A stretch of DNA of 64,000 nt from CALDUY01 sp046350255 (GTDB lineage: Bacteria; Planctomycetota; Planctomycetia; Gemmatales; Gemmataceae), in the NCBI GenBank assembly GCA_046350255.1, contig JAXMAV010000012.1:62001-126000 (forward strand), given 5' to 3'. The notes beneath the pieces were generated by a model. That model saw nothing but the letters and a program-made list of their open reading frames with translations, did not search any database and had not been told where the DNA came from. The position numbers and the translations under genes are program-made. Shown in pieces: positions 18,650-28,241 of this stretch (position 1 is its first letter; the number at the start of each line of letters is the position of its first letter).

Positions 18650-18794
18650 GCTCCGCCTCCTGCTGCCTCTGGCGGGCGCCAAAGTCAAGGCCAGCTTTAG
18701 AAGCCTACCAATACCCCCCGACAACAGCAAGGGGCCGCGCTCGAAAAATGAACGAGGCGCGAAGGCGGGGCTGTCAAACGTGAAGACCACGGGA

Positions 18795-19649
18795 TTAAAT
18801 CCGGTTAGGTCGGGTTTCCCTGCCCCGGGCCCGGCGAGGTTCTGTTGCCGCAGGAGGCGTGGTACGACGGGTCGATTCAAACGATCGCGTTTGCTCAATG
18901 GCAAGATCGATGGCCGGTCCCGACCAGCGCGTCAGATCTTCATCCAGACCAGCAGCCTTCCCCGCTGTCACCACGTGAGACACCAGTTCTCCCGGCTGAC
19001 ATACCCCCGCACGGACCAGCTGTTCGTCCTTCTCTGTGAGCCGTCGCTGTAGTTCCTGGCCACTGGCTGGCTTGTTCCGGCTCGGCGCATGCGCGGGGAG
19101 GTCCACGTGGTTCTTCCGAGCTTGCTCCGGGGTCGTCGTTGCTTTACTCGCCTCTTCCGATCCCAAATGAGGCAAACTCGGCGGCCGGACGATCTGGCGT
19201 TTCTGTGGATCATAATCGGCCCACTGCGGCTTGAGACGATACAGATAGCGTCCGATGCCAAACTTCACGGCCGCCCGTTTCAGTGCATCCGAGAAGGCGG
19301 CCTTGCGTCGATCCCCCTCGTCCGGTTGCTCGCTGGGGCCACCCACATCCTCTTTGGTGATCCATTCCGCCCCCAGGCGAATCCGCAGACGACAGACCAC
19401 GGAGCCGTCCGACAAACATTCGTAACTGTCCTGCCAGCCCATTACGCCAAGGACATCGTCCAGGCGGTCCTGAATGACGCGGGCATCCACGAAGGGAATG
19501 GCCAGGGCCCGGTTGCCACTGATCGTCTGCGGCTTGAACTTTACCTCGGCGGGATCGAACGGCGCAGCCAGGGCGTGGGCGACGGTGTGCTCTTCCCCTC
19601 CACCATGTTCAGCGGTATCTCGCACAGGTTTTAACAAGCTCGTAACCAC
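18795..19649 (-). CDS. Rad52/Rad22-family single-strand annealing protein
   Basis: This 284-residue protein begins at GTG 19649, six bases after GGAGGT. The N-terminal half (about 30-170) matches the Rad52 annealing domain: FVDARVIQDRLDDVLGVMGWQDSY, then VCRLRIRLGAEWITKEDVG, and RKAAFSDALKRAAVKFGIG. The C-terminal 110 residues are basic, low in order and probably flexible. Rad52-type annealases pair complementary single-stranded DNA during recombination. The neighbour is a RAYT transposase, not a phage exonuclease, so a chromosomal repair role is as likely as a phage remnant. A well-formed promoter with an internal palindrome lies upstream. Confidence 0.88.
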   Translation of the reverse strand: MVTSLLKPVRDTAEHGGGEEHTVAHALAAPFDPAEVKFKPQTISGNRALAIPFVDARVIQDRLDDVLGVMGWQDSYECLSDGSVVCRLRIRLGAEWITKEDVGGPSEQPDEGDRRKAAFSDALKRAAVKFGIGRYLYRLKPQWADYDPQKRQIVRPPSLPHLGSEEASKATTTPEQARKNHVDLPAHAPSRNKPASGQELQRRLTEKDEQLVRAGVCQPGELVSHVVTAGKAAGLDEDLTRWSGPAIDLAIEQTRSFESTRRTTPPAATEPRRARGRETRPNRI

Positions 19650-19712
19650 GGTTCGACCTCCATTGCTCTCCTAACCGGAAGCATCGCAGGATCGGTGCTT
19701 CCTCCTTTGTTT

Positions 19713-19740
19713 AGTGTACACAGGTATACATGTGGGTCAA
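19713..19740 (-). promoter_or_regulatory. Putative rad52-like gene promoter with palindromic operator in the spacer
   Basis: On the minus strand, TTGACC (19740-19735) and TACACT (19718-19713) are separated by 16 bases. The spacer and -10 overlap a 16-base imperfect palindrome at 19715-19730 with half-sites TGTACAC and GTATACA (12 of 16 positions symmetric). This is the geometry of a repressor-controlled promoter. The regulator is unknown. The gap 19650-19922 holds nothing else that I can identify. Confidence 0.5.
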
Positions 19741-19922
19741 AGTCAGCAGGGGACAAATCACTCGGGGTAGGGCAGAAAAATCACTGGACTCTTGCCAGGA
19801 GTGGGTGGGGATGCGAAGATGAGCAGACGCTTGATAAAACCAGGACTCCTCATGCCTACCTATGGGTCCTGTCCCCGCATTGCCCGCATACTCCCACGAA
19901 CAGCCTGCGAGGTATCTCTCTC

Positions 19923-21389
19923 ATGCTTCGATTGCGTTGTCGAATGGTCGGACTGGCGTTGCTAGTGCTGGCCGGAGCGGCGCTGAGCGACCCCAGCAAG
20001 GACAAGGCCAAACCTTCCGGCCCGGTGAGCTACTATCGCGATATCCGGCCGATCTTCCAGCAACACTGCCAGGGATGCCATCAACCCGCCAGGGCCCAGG
20101 GTGGGTACATCATGACCACCTTCGCAAGCATGATGAAGGCTGGTGATAGTGCCAAACCCGCGGTGGTGCCCGGCCATCCCGAGAAAAGCGAACTGATTGC
20201 CCAGATCATGCCTCAGGCCGACACCAAAAAGGCGCTCATGCCCAAGAACAGGGATGCGCTGCCCGCGGCCGAGCAGACCCTCATTCGGCGCTGGGTCACG
20301 GAAGGCGCCCGGGACGACACGCCTCGCAGCGTGCAACCCGCCATCGACGAGAAGAACCCTCCGCAATATCGTCTGCTGCCGGTGATCACGTCGATTGACT
20401 ATTCTCCAGATGGAAATCTTCTTGCCGTGGCCGGCTACCACGAGGTGCTCCTCCACAAATCAGATGGATCAGGCCTCGTGGGGCGACTCATCGGGCTGAG
20501 CGAGCGCGTTCAGTCCTTGGCGTTTTCGCCCGATGGCAAGTTCCTGGCCGTGGCGGGAGGCTCGCCGGGCAGGTTCGGCGAGATTCAGGTCTGGGACGTC
20601 GCCAAGAAGAAGCTGAAATACTCGGTGACAGTGGCGTTCGACACCCTCTACGGCGTCAGTTGGTCGCCAGATGGCAAGGTGCTGGCGTTCGGCTGCCCCG
20701 ACAATACGGTACGGGCCCTGGATGCCGAGACCGGTAAACAGGTGCTCTTTCAGGGGGCTCATGGCGACTGGGTGCTGGGCACCACCTTCTCGCAAGATGG
20801 CGAGCACCTGGTGTCGGTCTCGCGTGACATGTCCATGAAGCTGACGGTGGTCAAGACGCAGCGCTTCGTGGACAACGTGACGAGTATCACCCCGGGTGGC
20901 CTCAAGGGTGGGCTCCTCGCTGTGGATCGCCGACCCCAGGCCAAGTCGCGCATGGTCAAGGGTGTGGATGGCCAGGAACGCCTTTACGATGAAGTGATCA
21001 CTGGTGGATCCGACGGTCAGCCCCACCTGTTCAAGATTCACCGCGAAGTGCAGCGCGTGATCGGCGACAACGCCAACAAGGTGCGCGATTACGCTCAGAT
21101 GCCAGGTCGCATCTTTGCCATTCGCTTCAGCAAGGATGGCTCGTTCTTCGTGGCTGGATCCAGCCTCGACCGGCAGGGCGAGGTCCGCGTCTATGTCACC
21201 GATAACGGTAAACTCCAGTCGAAACTCGACAAGATCGGCTCCATCTACACCGTGGCGGTCCATCCCTCGGGCAAGACCATCGCCAGCGCCGGCCTGGATG
21301 GGACCATCCGTCTCTCGGACCCCGCCACGGGCAAGGTCATCAAGGAGTTCGCTCCGGTGACCCTGCAAGTCAACACGGCTAAGAAGTAA
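19923..21389 (+). CDS. Planctomycete cytochrome C (PSCyt1)-WD40 propeller protein
   Basis: The frame is open from 19695, but ATG 19923 starts a signal peptide (MLRLRCRMVGLALLVLAGAA) with GAGGT upstream, giving 488 residues. Residues about 35-120 form the planctomycete cytochrome-like domain with a CQGCH haem motif (49-53). The rest holds WD40-type repeats (IDYSPDGNLLAVAG, LAFSPDGKFLAVAGG, VSWSPDGKVLAFG, VAVHPSGKTIASAG). These proteins are exported and pair with DUF1549/DUF1553 proteins, as here with a 27-base gap. Electron transfer or scaffold functions are presumed; the actual activity is not established. Confidence 0.88.
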   Translation: MLRLRCRMVGLALLVLAGAALSDPSKDKAKPSGPVSYYRDIRPIFQQHCQGCHQPARAQGGYIMTTFASMMKAGDSAKPAVVPGHPEKSELIAQIMPQADTKKALMPKNRDALPAAEQTLIRRWVTEGARDDTPRSVQPAIDEKNPPQYRLLPVITSIDYSPDGNLLAVAGYHEVLLHKSDGSGLVGRLIGLSERVQSLAFSPDGKFLAVAGGSPGRFGEIQVWDVAKKKLKYSVTVAFDTLYGVSWSPDGKVLAFGCPDNTVRALDAETGKQVLFQGAHGDWVLGTTFSQDGEHLVSVSRDMSMKLTVVKTQRFVDNVTSITPGGLKGGLLAVDRRPQAKSRMVKGVDGQERLYDEVITGGSDGQPHLFKIHREVQRVIGDNANKVRDYAQMPGRIFAIRFSKDGSFFVAGSSLDRQGEVRVYVTDNGKLQSKLDKIGSIYTVAVHPSGKTIASAGLDGTIRLSDPATGKVIKEFAPVTLQVNTAKK

Positions 21390-21416
21390 ACTCGCACTCC
21401 TCGGAGGTTTCCGCAT

Positions 21417-24400
21417 ATGACCCGCCTGTGGATGCTGGCCGTGTTGCCAGCCCTGATCAGTGGCTCCGCGGCCGTGGCTGCCCCGGAATCACTGCCTGCT
21501 GGTGCGAAACTCGCTCGCATCGAGGTAGCGCCAAACGCCGTGCGCCTCGGTTCTTCGTCGGAATATGCTCAACTGGTGGCGACTGGAATCCTGGCCGGTG
21601 GGGAGCGTCTGGACGTCACGCGCATGGTGTCATTTCAGGTGCCTACCTGCGTCAAGGTCAGCGAGACTGGCCTGGTTCGCCCGGTAGCGGATGGGTCAGG
21701 CACGCTGCGCCTGACACTTGCCGGGCAAAACCTCGACATCCCCGTGGAAGTCAAAGGACAGAAGACGAAGGTCGATCCCAGCTTCGTCAAGGATGTGATG
21801 CCGGTGCTTTCACGCATGGGCTGCAACCAGGGCACCTGCCACGGCGCCGAGGCTGGCAAGGGCGGCTTCAAGCTGTCACTGCGAGGCTACGATCCGGTGT
21901 TCGATCACCGCGCTTTGATCGACGACCATGCCGGTCGCCGGGTGAACCGGGCTGCCCCGGACGCAAGCCTCATGCTCATGAAGCCGGTGGGAGTGGTGCC
22001 GCACGTCGGCGGCGTGCTGACCCAGCCCGGTGAGTTGTATTACGAGATCGTCAAGGGCTGGATCGGCGAGGGCATGAAGATCGATCTATCTAGCCCGCGC
22101 GTCAAGTCGATCCAGGTGCTGCCGGGTAATTCGGTCATCCCGCTGCCACGGCAGAAGCAGCAGCTAGCGGTGCTGGCCAGCTATACCGACGGGTCCGTCC
22201 GCGATGTGACCATCGAGGCCTTTCTCGAGTCGAGCAACCCCGAGGTGGCCACGGTGGACCGGCAGGCCACAGTGACGGCCATCCGTCGTGGTGAAGCCAC
22301 CGTGCTGGCTCGCTACGAGGGCGCCTACGCTGCTACCACGCTGATTGTCATGGGAGATCGATCTGGCTTCGTCTGGAAGCCGGTGCCGGAGTACAACTGG
22401 ATCGATGGCCTGGTCTACGAGAAGCTGCGTCAGGTGAAGGTGCAGCCCTCGGACGTTTGCACCGATGGCGAGTTTATCCGCCGGATTCATCTCGATCTGT
22501 GTGGTTCACTGCCCACGGCCGACGAGGTGCGCAAGTTTTTGTCCGACCCCACACCCAGCCGCGAGAAGCGCGAAAAGCTGGTGGATCGCCTGGTGGGTAG
22601 CGACGACTTCGTCGACCACTGGACGAACAAGTGGGCCGACCTGCTCCAGGTTAACCGCAAGTTCCTCGGTCAACAGAACGCCCAGGTCTTCCGCGACTGG
22701 ATCCGCAAGGCGGTTGCCAGCAACATGCCATATGATCGGTTCGTCCACAGCGTGCTGACTGGGACGGGCTCGACAGTCGATCAGCCTCAGACGAACTACT
22801 TCAAAGTGCTCCGCTCCGCAGACAGCGTGATGGAGAACACCACGCAGCTGTTCCTGGCGGTGCGGTTCAACTGCAACAAGTGCCACGACCATCCGTTTGA
22901 GCGCTGGACCCAAGACCAGTACTACCAAATGGCCGCTTATTTCGCCCAGGTGCAGCGCGCCGAGGACCAGCGCTTCCGGGGGCAGCGCGTTGGTGGCTCG
23001 GCCGTCGAAGGCGCTCAACCGCTGGTGGAGGTGATCTCGGACGGCAAGGGCGGCGAGGTCACCCATGCACGCTCCAACCAGGTCACGCCACCGAAGTTCC
23101 CCTTCAATCACGCCGACCTGGCGGCACCGACCGCTCCCCGGCGCGAGCAGGTGGCGAAGTGGCTGACCTCCCGCGAGAACCAGTACTTCGCCCGCAGCTA
23201 TGTCAACCGCCTCTGGGCTTACCTCCTGGGCGTCGGCCTGATCGAGCCGATTGACGACATTCGCGCTGGCAACCCGCCGACGAACCCCAAACTGCTCGAC
23301 CGGATGGCCGAGGAATTCGTGAAGTCCGGGTTTGATGTCCGCCATCTCATGAAGCTGATTTGCAAGTCGCGAACCTATCAGCATTCCGTGGCGGTCAACG
23401 CCTGGAACGCGGACGATCAGATCAACTACAGCCATGCGATCGCCCGCCGTCTCCAGGCCGAAACGCTCTACGACGCCATCCATCGCGCCACGGGATCGCG
23501 GAGTCGTCTGCCAGGACTGCCAGTAGGTGCCCGCGCGGTGCAGCTACTCGATAGCACCCAGGATGTGAGCGGAGGCTTCCTCGATATCTTCGGCAAGCCG
23601 CCGCGCGAGAGCGCCTGCGAGTGCGAGCGCGTTCAGGGCCTTCAACTGGGGCCCGTGCTAAATCTGGTCAACGGTCCAGTGGTCGGAGATGCCATCAAGG
23701 ACGCCTCTAACCGGCTGACCGAACTGTTGCAGAAGGAGAAAGATTCGCGCAAAATCATCGAGGAGATGTATCTGTCGTTCCTGGCACGCTTCCCCACGCC
23801 CCAGGAGGTTGAGGCGGGACTGAAGGCGATGAAGGACGGCGAGCAGGATTTCGCCGAACTCGAGGCCGAGGCCCGCAAGCGCCGTGAAGCTCTGGCAGCC
23901 TATGAGAAGACCATCCCACAACGGCTACCGGGCTGGGAGGCGGGTTTCTCCCGTCGGCCACAATGGCAGGCGGTCGAGGTGGTGTCCCTGAACTCCAATG
24001 GGGGGGCCACGCTGACCAAACAGGCGGATGGCTCGATCCTGGTCTCGGGCAAGAACCCGCCGCAGGACGTCTACACACTGGCGGTAAGGACGCCGCTCAA
24101 GGGGATCACTGCCCTACGGCTAGAACTACTCCCCGATAAGAGTCTGCCCGCGATGGGCCCCGGCCGTGCCCAGAACGGCAACCTCGTGTTGCAGGAGTTC
24201 CGGGTGACGGCGGTGGAGGCAGGCAAGACCGAGAAGCCGAAGCCTGTGGGCCTGGTGAACGCGCAGGCGACTTTTGCCCAGGATAGTTTCCCCGTCGCCA
24301 ATGCCATCGACAACAACCCGGGCACCGGTTGGGCGCTGGCTCCGCAGTTGGGCAAGGCCAACGAGGCGCTGTTCCAGTTGCGCGAACCGTTGAACCACGC

Positions 24401-24734
24401 CCAGGGCTCGGTCCTTAACCTAACGCTGGTGCAACGGTTCGGGAGCCAGCACACGGTGGGCAAGTTCCGGGTGATGGTGTCCACCTCGAAGCCGCCGCTT
24501 TCGCTGGTGGGGCCGCCCGAGCACCTGGCACCGCTGCTGGCGATTGAGCCGAGCAAGCGAACGCCACAACAGAAAGCAGCGCTGGAAGGCGCCTACCGCG
24601 CGCAGGATGCCGAGCTGCAGCGCCTGCAGGCCGATGTGGCTGCAAACCCCACGCCCGTGGATCGTCGGCTCCCGGGGCTGCAGGATTTGGCCTGGGCGCT
24701 GATCAACACCAAGGCGTTCCAGTTTAACCACTAA
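21417..24734 (+). CDS. DUF1549/DUF1553 protein with Ig-like domains
   Basis: This 1105-residue exported protein has a signal peptide (1-21). An Ig-like domain (about 27-115) comes first, then the CNQGTCHGA segment (about 138-146), in which the two cysteines are four residues apart as is usual in this family. A second bacterial Ig-like (Big2) domain follows at about 225-310 (SNPEVATVDRQATVTAIRRGEA). DUF1549 (about 330-560) includes FNCNKCHDHPFERWTQDQYY with a CxxCH site. DUF1553 (about 570-800) includes YFARSYVNRLWAYLLGVGLIEPIDD. The remaining ~270 residues are rich in beta structure. It is transcribed with the upstream cytochrome-WD40 gene. The family is very abundant in planctomycetes but has no defined biochemical role. 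Confidence 0.9.
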   Translation: MTRLWMLAVLPALISGSAAVAAPESLPAGAKLARIEVAPNAVRLGSSSEYAQLVATGILAGGERLDVTRMVSFQVPTCVKVSETGLVRPVADGSGTLRLTLAGQNLDIPVEVKGQKTKVDPSFVKDVMPVLSRMGCNQGTCHGAEAGKGGFKLSLRGYDPVFDHRALIDDHAGRRVNRAAPDASLMLMKPVGVVPHVGGVLTQPGELYYEIVKGWIGEGMKIDLSSPRVKSIQVLPGNSVIPLPRQKQQLAVLASYTDGSVRDVTIEAFLESSNPEVATVDRQATVTAIRRGEATVLARYEGAYAATTLIVMGDRSGFVWKPVPEYNWIDGLVYEKLRQVKVQPSDVCTDGEFIRRIHLDLCGSLPTADEVRKFLSDPTPSREKREKLVDRLVGSDDFVDHWTNKWADLLQVNRKFLGQQNAQVFRDWIRKAVASNMPYDRFVHSVLTGTGSTVDQPQTNYFKVLRSADSVMENTTQLFLAVRFNCNKCHDHPFERWTQDQYYQMAAYFAQVQRAEDQRFRGQRVGGSAVEGAQPLVEVISDGKGGEVTHARSNQVTPPKFPFNHADLAAPTAPRREQVAKWLTSRENQYFARSYVNRLWAYLLGVGLIEPIDDIRAGNPPTNPKLLDRMAEEFVKSGFDVRHLMKLICKSRTYQHSVAVNAWNADDQINYSHAIARRLQAETLYDAIHRATGSRSRLPGLPVGARAVQLLDSTQDVSGGFLDIFGKPPRESACECERVQGLQLGPVLNLVNGPVVGDAIKDASNRLTELLQKEKDSRKIIEEMYLSFLARFPTPQEVEAGLKAMKDGEQDFAELEAEARKRREALAAYEKTIPQRLPGWEAGFSRRPQWQAVEVVSLNSNGGATLTKQADGSILVSGKNPPQDVYTLAVRTPLKGITALRLELLPDKSLPAMGPGRAQNGNLVLQEFRVTAVEAGKTEKPKPVGLVNAQATFAQDSFPVANAIDNNPGTGWALAPQLGKANEALFQLREPLNHAQGSVLNLTLVQRFGSQHTVGKFRVMVSTSKPPLSLVGPPEHLAPLLAIEPSKRTPQQKAALEGAYRAQDAELQRLQADVAANPTPVDRRLPGLQDLAWALINTKAFQFNH

Positions 24735-24764
24735 CCCGGACTTGCTCCGCGTTCGGGCAGAGTG

Positions 24765-25610
24765 CTAATGGCACTGCCCCGGACGCGGTCCCTTGCGAGC
24801 CGCCGGGCCCGGACCATCCCCATCCAGCCAGGGTCGAACCTTGGCTGGATGTTCATTTCCAGGGCAGGCAGTCCATCGCGCAGGAGGATCCCACTCGCAC
24901 AGTGTCAGATGGCGATCGATGTAGGGGTTGATTGACCGCCCGAAGAACAGATCGCGCGGGAAAGTGGCCGAGGGGCGGGCTGTCTCCGGATCCAGCGCAC
25001 AGGCCGCTACCAGCGCCTCGACGACAAGCTCCGAGCAGTAGTACGACTTCTTCAGCCCATCGCGGGTACCATCTGCCTCGAAATCCGCGGCCCGGGCATG
25101 GCCGACAAAGGCGGTCCGCACAGGGCCTCGATGGCGCAACGGCGTGAGCTGCTTCAACAGCTTCCCGATCGAGAAGCATTTCCCATCCACGGCTTCGGCA
25201 AAGGCGGTGAGTCGACGGTTTTGCTCGCAGGTGAGCGGGATAGAACGCCGCCGAATCCAGACGCGCTCGTGTTCGGCGTACTGGGCCAGGTGCGGCTCCA
25301 GATCGACAATCCGGCAGTGGAATGTGTTGAAGGGCCCGCCCTCGAGCAGCCCTAACCGACCGTCGGACCGCTGCACCACCAACCCAGAGTGATGCGGGGC
25401 GGCCGTCAGGCCCAGACGATGGCCCATCTTCGCGAAGAAGCCCTTGTCGGTGGCCAGGAAGATATCGCCAGGCTGAGGATGGTACGGTCGCGCTGGCCCC
25501 CGCAGGAGGTGGTCCATGCAGAAGGCGGGTTGGTACAGGTAGGACTGGGCTTCGACCACATCCCCAGGGGTTGCGGTCGTGGCCAGCAGGATGAGAACGA
25601 GCGATGACAT
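24765..25610 (-). CDS. YiiX/YebB-like NlpC/P60-superfamily cysteine hydrolase
   Basis: This 281-residue protein has a short hydrophobic N-terminus (MSSLVLILLATTATP) that may be a signal peptide. It shows the circularly permuted papain-like pattern: QPGDIFLAT, then HHSGLVVQ with candidate catalytic His74, and SYYCSELVVEAL with candidate nucleophile Cys192. Members act on peptidoglycan peptides or lipids. The last ~40 residues are Pro/Gly-rich and probably disordered. The gene converges with the DUF1549 gene 30 bases away. Confidence 0.65.
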   Translation of the reverse strand: MSSLVLILLATTATPGDVVEAQSYLYQPAFCMDHLLRGPARPYHPQPGDIFLATDKGFFAKMGHRLGLTAAPHHSGLVVQRSDGRLGLLEGGPFNTFHCRIVDLEPHLAQYAEHERVWIRRRSIPLTCEQNRRLTAFAEAVDGKCFSIGKLLKQLTPLRHRGPVRTAFVGHARAADFEADGTRDGLKKSYYCSELVVEALVAACALDPETARPSATFPRDLFFGRSINPYIDRHLTLCEWDPPARWTACPGNEHPAKVRPWLDGDGPGPAARKGPRPGQCH

Positions 25611-25758
25611 GCGGGCTCCACCAGGCCGGACAGAGGATGCTGGTGGAGTCTACCCCGTAATCTCGGAAAGCGGTGCACTCTGGGGGAGCGATGTCCGGGT
25701 AAATCCAGGCCGGACGAAGGGGAACCATCGAGTTTAGGCCTGGTGCCGGGCTGACCGA

Positions 25759-26481
25759 TCAATCCGTCTGCTTTTTATTGTCGTTGATCTGCCGGAGCGA
25801 CTGTGAGGCGGCTTTCTTCAGTGCCTTGTTGCGCTGCTTGCCCTCACTGACCGATTTCAGCGCCGAGATAGCCGACTTGTCCTCCGGCCTGGCCAGGGCT
25901 CCCAGGGCGACCGCGACATCGACCCGGAAGTCATCGTCGTTGAAGTTCTTGTTCTTCTTGTTGGCCTTGGGGCTCTGAATCTTCCCCGAAAGAATATCGG
26001 TCAGGACAGGCACTGCCCCACGAGCACGCGGCCCCATTGTCGCCAGAGCCTGAGTCGCCTTTTTCCGGACCAGGGCATCCTTGTTGAGGTCCTTGATCGC
26101 GATGGTCAGTGCGGGAATACTCTCGGGGCCAATCTTTCCCAGCGATTCGACCGCGGCGATTTGCACCTCTTTGCGCTCGTCATTCATGGCCATGGTCAGC
26201 CCAGGGATTGCCGAACGGGCATCCGGCCCGATTTTCCCCAGCGCTTCGGCCACGAAGCGACGGACGAACAGGTCACGATCCTTCAGCGCCCTAGTAAGTT
26301 CCGGTACCGCATCCTTGGCTTCGGTCCCCAGGTCGCCCAGCTCCTTGGCCGCACTCCGTCGCACGTCGCTGTCGGGCGACTTTAATTTTGCGGTCAGGTC
26401 GCGCACCTCGGCCCCCTCGGCCGACGCCACCGCGCAGATCGCCAGGAGAAGCAATCCCTGAAAGGAGTAACGCATAAGCAC
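25759..26481 (-). CDS. Secreted HEAT-repeat protein
   Basis: This 240-residue protein has a signal peptide (about 1-23, ending AEGAEV) and then at least five HEAT/PBS-lyase-type repeats of about 35-39 residues. Examples are KSPDSDVRRSAAKELGDLG, LKDRDLFVRRFVAEALGKIG, MNDERKEVQIAAVESLGKIG and LNKDALVRKKATQALATMG. HEAT repeats form a protein-binding solenoid. The C-terminus is Lys/Gln-rich. The binding partner is unknown; the gene has no obvious operon partner. Confidence 0.85.
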   Translation of the reverse strand: MLMRYSFQGLLLLAICAVASAEGAEVRDLTAKLKSPDSDVRRSAAKELGDLGTEAKDAVPELTRALKDRDLFVRRFVAEALGKIGPDARSAIPGLTMAMNDERKEVQIAAVESLGKIGPESIPALTIAIKDLNKDALVRKKATQALATMGPRARGAVPVLTDILSGKIQSPKANKKNKNFNDDDFRVDVAVALGALARPEDKSAISALKSVSEGKQRNKALKKAASQSLRQINDNKKQTD

Positions 26482-26581
26482 CTTCGGATGGGAGCAGGAG
26501 ATTTGAGGTCAGAGTCGCGGACCACCCACGAGAGGATCCGGTTGTCCCATTGAACCCGTGTCGTCGAACCTGGGTTCCGGG

Positions 26582-28024
26582 CTAAATGGAGAGAAGCCCA
26601 AAAAGGAACAGCAACACGAGGACCGCCAAGCCAGTCGCCGCGAGGAGCAAACTCCAGAAGGTGGGCAGTGTGTCTGTCGGTGCTGTACCCTCGCCGCGTG
26701 GCTTCCCCAGAAGAGAGGTTTCCGGAGCCAGGGACGTGAGATAGGGACGGAACTCACCGAACGAGGAAAGCGCCTGGAACTGCCGCTCGGCTGGCCGGCG
26801 TACCTCGGCTGCGAGTGGCAATGTACCTTTTTTTAGACGTTCGATCACTGCCGCGGTGGTTAACCGAGCGGCGAAGGGCCGGCCAGCGCGGTTGCGATAA
26901 TGGACAATCCACTCGTCGTCCTCATCCGGCTCTGAGGCGTCTACCTGGGAGGTACCCTGGGGATCCAGTCGTGTCGGCTCGCCTGGATTCATGTAAGCCT
27001 GCACCCAGGGATCCTGCCGAGCCAGGTCGGCATCGGCAAAACTGGGCACCTCGGCTGCCAGGCGCGAGCGTTCGAGATCGATGATCAACTCGCTGGCAGT
27101 TTGGTAGCGATCGCGGGGATCCTTCTCGAGCATCCGCCCCAGAATCTGATCCAGCACCACGGGGATGGCCGGGTTCAGCGAGCTCGCCGGGGCGTACTCC
27201 CCCTGGTTTTTCTTCTCGATCACCTCCAGGTGGTTCTCGCCCGGGAAGGGCACCTTGCCGGTGAGCAGGTGGTAGAGCGTGGCCCCCAGCGCGTACAGGT
27301 CGCTGCGCCCATCGGCGTACTTGGCGTTGATGGCCTGCTCGTAAGGCATGTAGGCCGTCGTGCCGAAACCCTGTCGGGCCTGGGTCAGGTGGCTGGCCTC
27401 ATCCACGCGCTTGGCCAGGCCAAAATCGCCGAGCTTGGTCAGCCCGGACCGGGTGATTAGCAGGTTATCCGGCTTGATGTCCCGGTGAACGATGTTGCGC
27501 GAATGGGCGTGCTCGAGCGCACGGGCGACGTTGATGGCGATGTGCACGGCATCGCCGACACTCAACTGCCCGTATCGCGCCAGAAGCGCCTGGGCGCTGG
27601 GCCCCTCGACATATTCGAGGACGAGGTAATACTTACCGGTGTGAAGATCCTGGCCGAACGAGAAGGTGCGGACAATGTTCGGATGGTTCAGGTGTGAGCC
27701 GCTCCGCGCTTCGCGGTAGAAACGGTCGATGTGCGTTTGGTTGGCAACCAGGTGGTCAGTGAGGACCTTCAGTGCCACCTGGCGTGCATTCTTGTCGTCG
27801 TACCCGAGGTAAACAGTGCCCATGCCTCCTTCGCCCAGCCGGCGCAGGATGCGATAATCACCCAGTGTACGCAGATCATGCCCTTCTCCTGTGCCGTGAT
27901 TGGAGGAAGGGCCTCCAACAGGGAGGGTTGGGTCAGAGCTGAGGCGAGGATCCCCACTGGCCTTGCGGTCCCCCGGCGGGCGAGGCGGAACCACTGGGGT
28001 GGAGTCGATTTGGGTTTTTTCCAT
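26582..28024 (-). CDS. Membrane-anchored Ser/Thr protein kinase with GYF-like domain
   Basis: ATG 28024 is preferred to the more upstream start at 28147, because it follows a GATGAG-type site and begins the conserved part, giving 479 residues. The kinase domain (about 55-320) has GEGGMGTVYLG (64-74), Lys86, HRDIKPDN (180-187) and DFG (200-202). The APE motif is replaced by PYE in TTAYMPYEQ. Residues about 385-440 (DEWIVHYRNRAGRPFAARLT) resemble a GYF_2 domain, common in planctomycete proteins. A single transmembrane helix closes the protein (about 453-479), so the kinase faces the cytoplasm with its anchor at the C-terminus. The target is unknown. Confidence 0.92.
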   Translation of the reverse strand: MEKTQIDSTPVVPPRPPGDRKASGDPRLSSDPTLPVGGPSSNHGTGEGHDLRTLGDYRILRRLGEGGMGTVYLGYDDKNARQVALKVLTDHLVANQTHIDRFYREARSGSHLNHPNIVRTFSFGQDLHTGKYYLVLEYVEGPSAQALLARYGQLSVGDAVHIAINVARALEHAHSRNIVHRDIKPDNLLITRSGLTKLGDFGLAKRVDEASHLTQARQGFGTTAYMPYEQAINAKYADGRSDLYALGATLYHLLTGKVPFPGENHLEVIEKKNQGEYAPASSLNPAIPVVLDQILGRMLEKDPRDRYQTASELIIDLERSRLAAEVPSFADADLARQDPWVQAYMNPGEPTRLDPQGTSQVDASEPDEDDEWIVHYRNRAGRPFAARLTTAAVIERLKKGTLPLAAEVRRPAERQFQALSSFGEFRPYLTSLAPETSLLGKPRGEGTAPTDTLPTFWSLLLAATGLAVLVLLFLFGLLSI

Positions 28025-28241
28025 GAGGCGCTCATCACCATCCAGGCGGTCTCTTCCCCGCGGCCGCTGGACAGGTTTGGGGGGAACAGGCGAGCACCAG
28101 GAAAGAAGGCCACATGGTCCTCCTCGGCTTCGATGAGTCGCATGCACCCCAAGTTCTTGCTAAGGATCCGTCCCACACTCTACCGTGATGGCGCAGCCAG
28201 GGCAACGAGAAAGGGACTGATTCAGAGCGATTTCGGTCAGA

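Noticed and set aside
21417..24734. The C-x4-C-H haem-like segment in the DUF1549 protein considered as an oddity.
   Set aside because: This spacing (CNxGTCHG) is usual for the family, so it is not unusual here.
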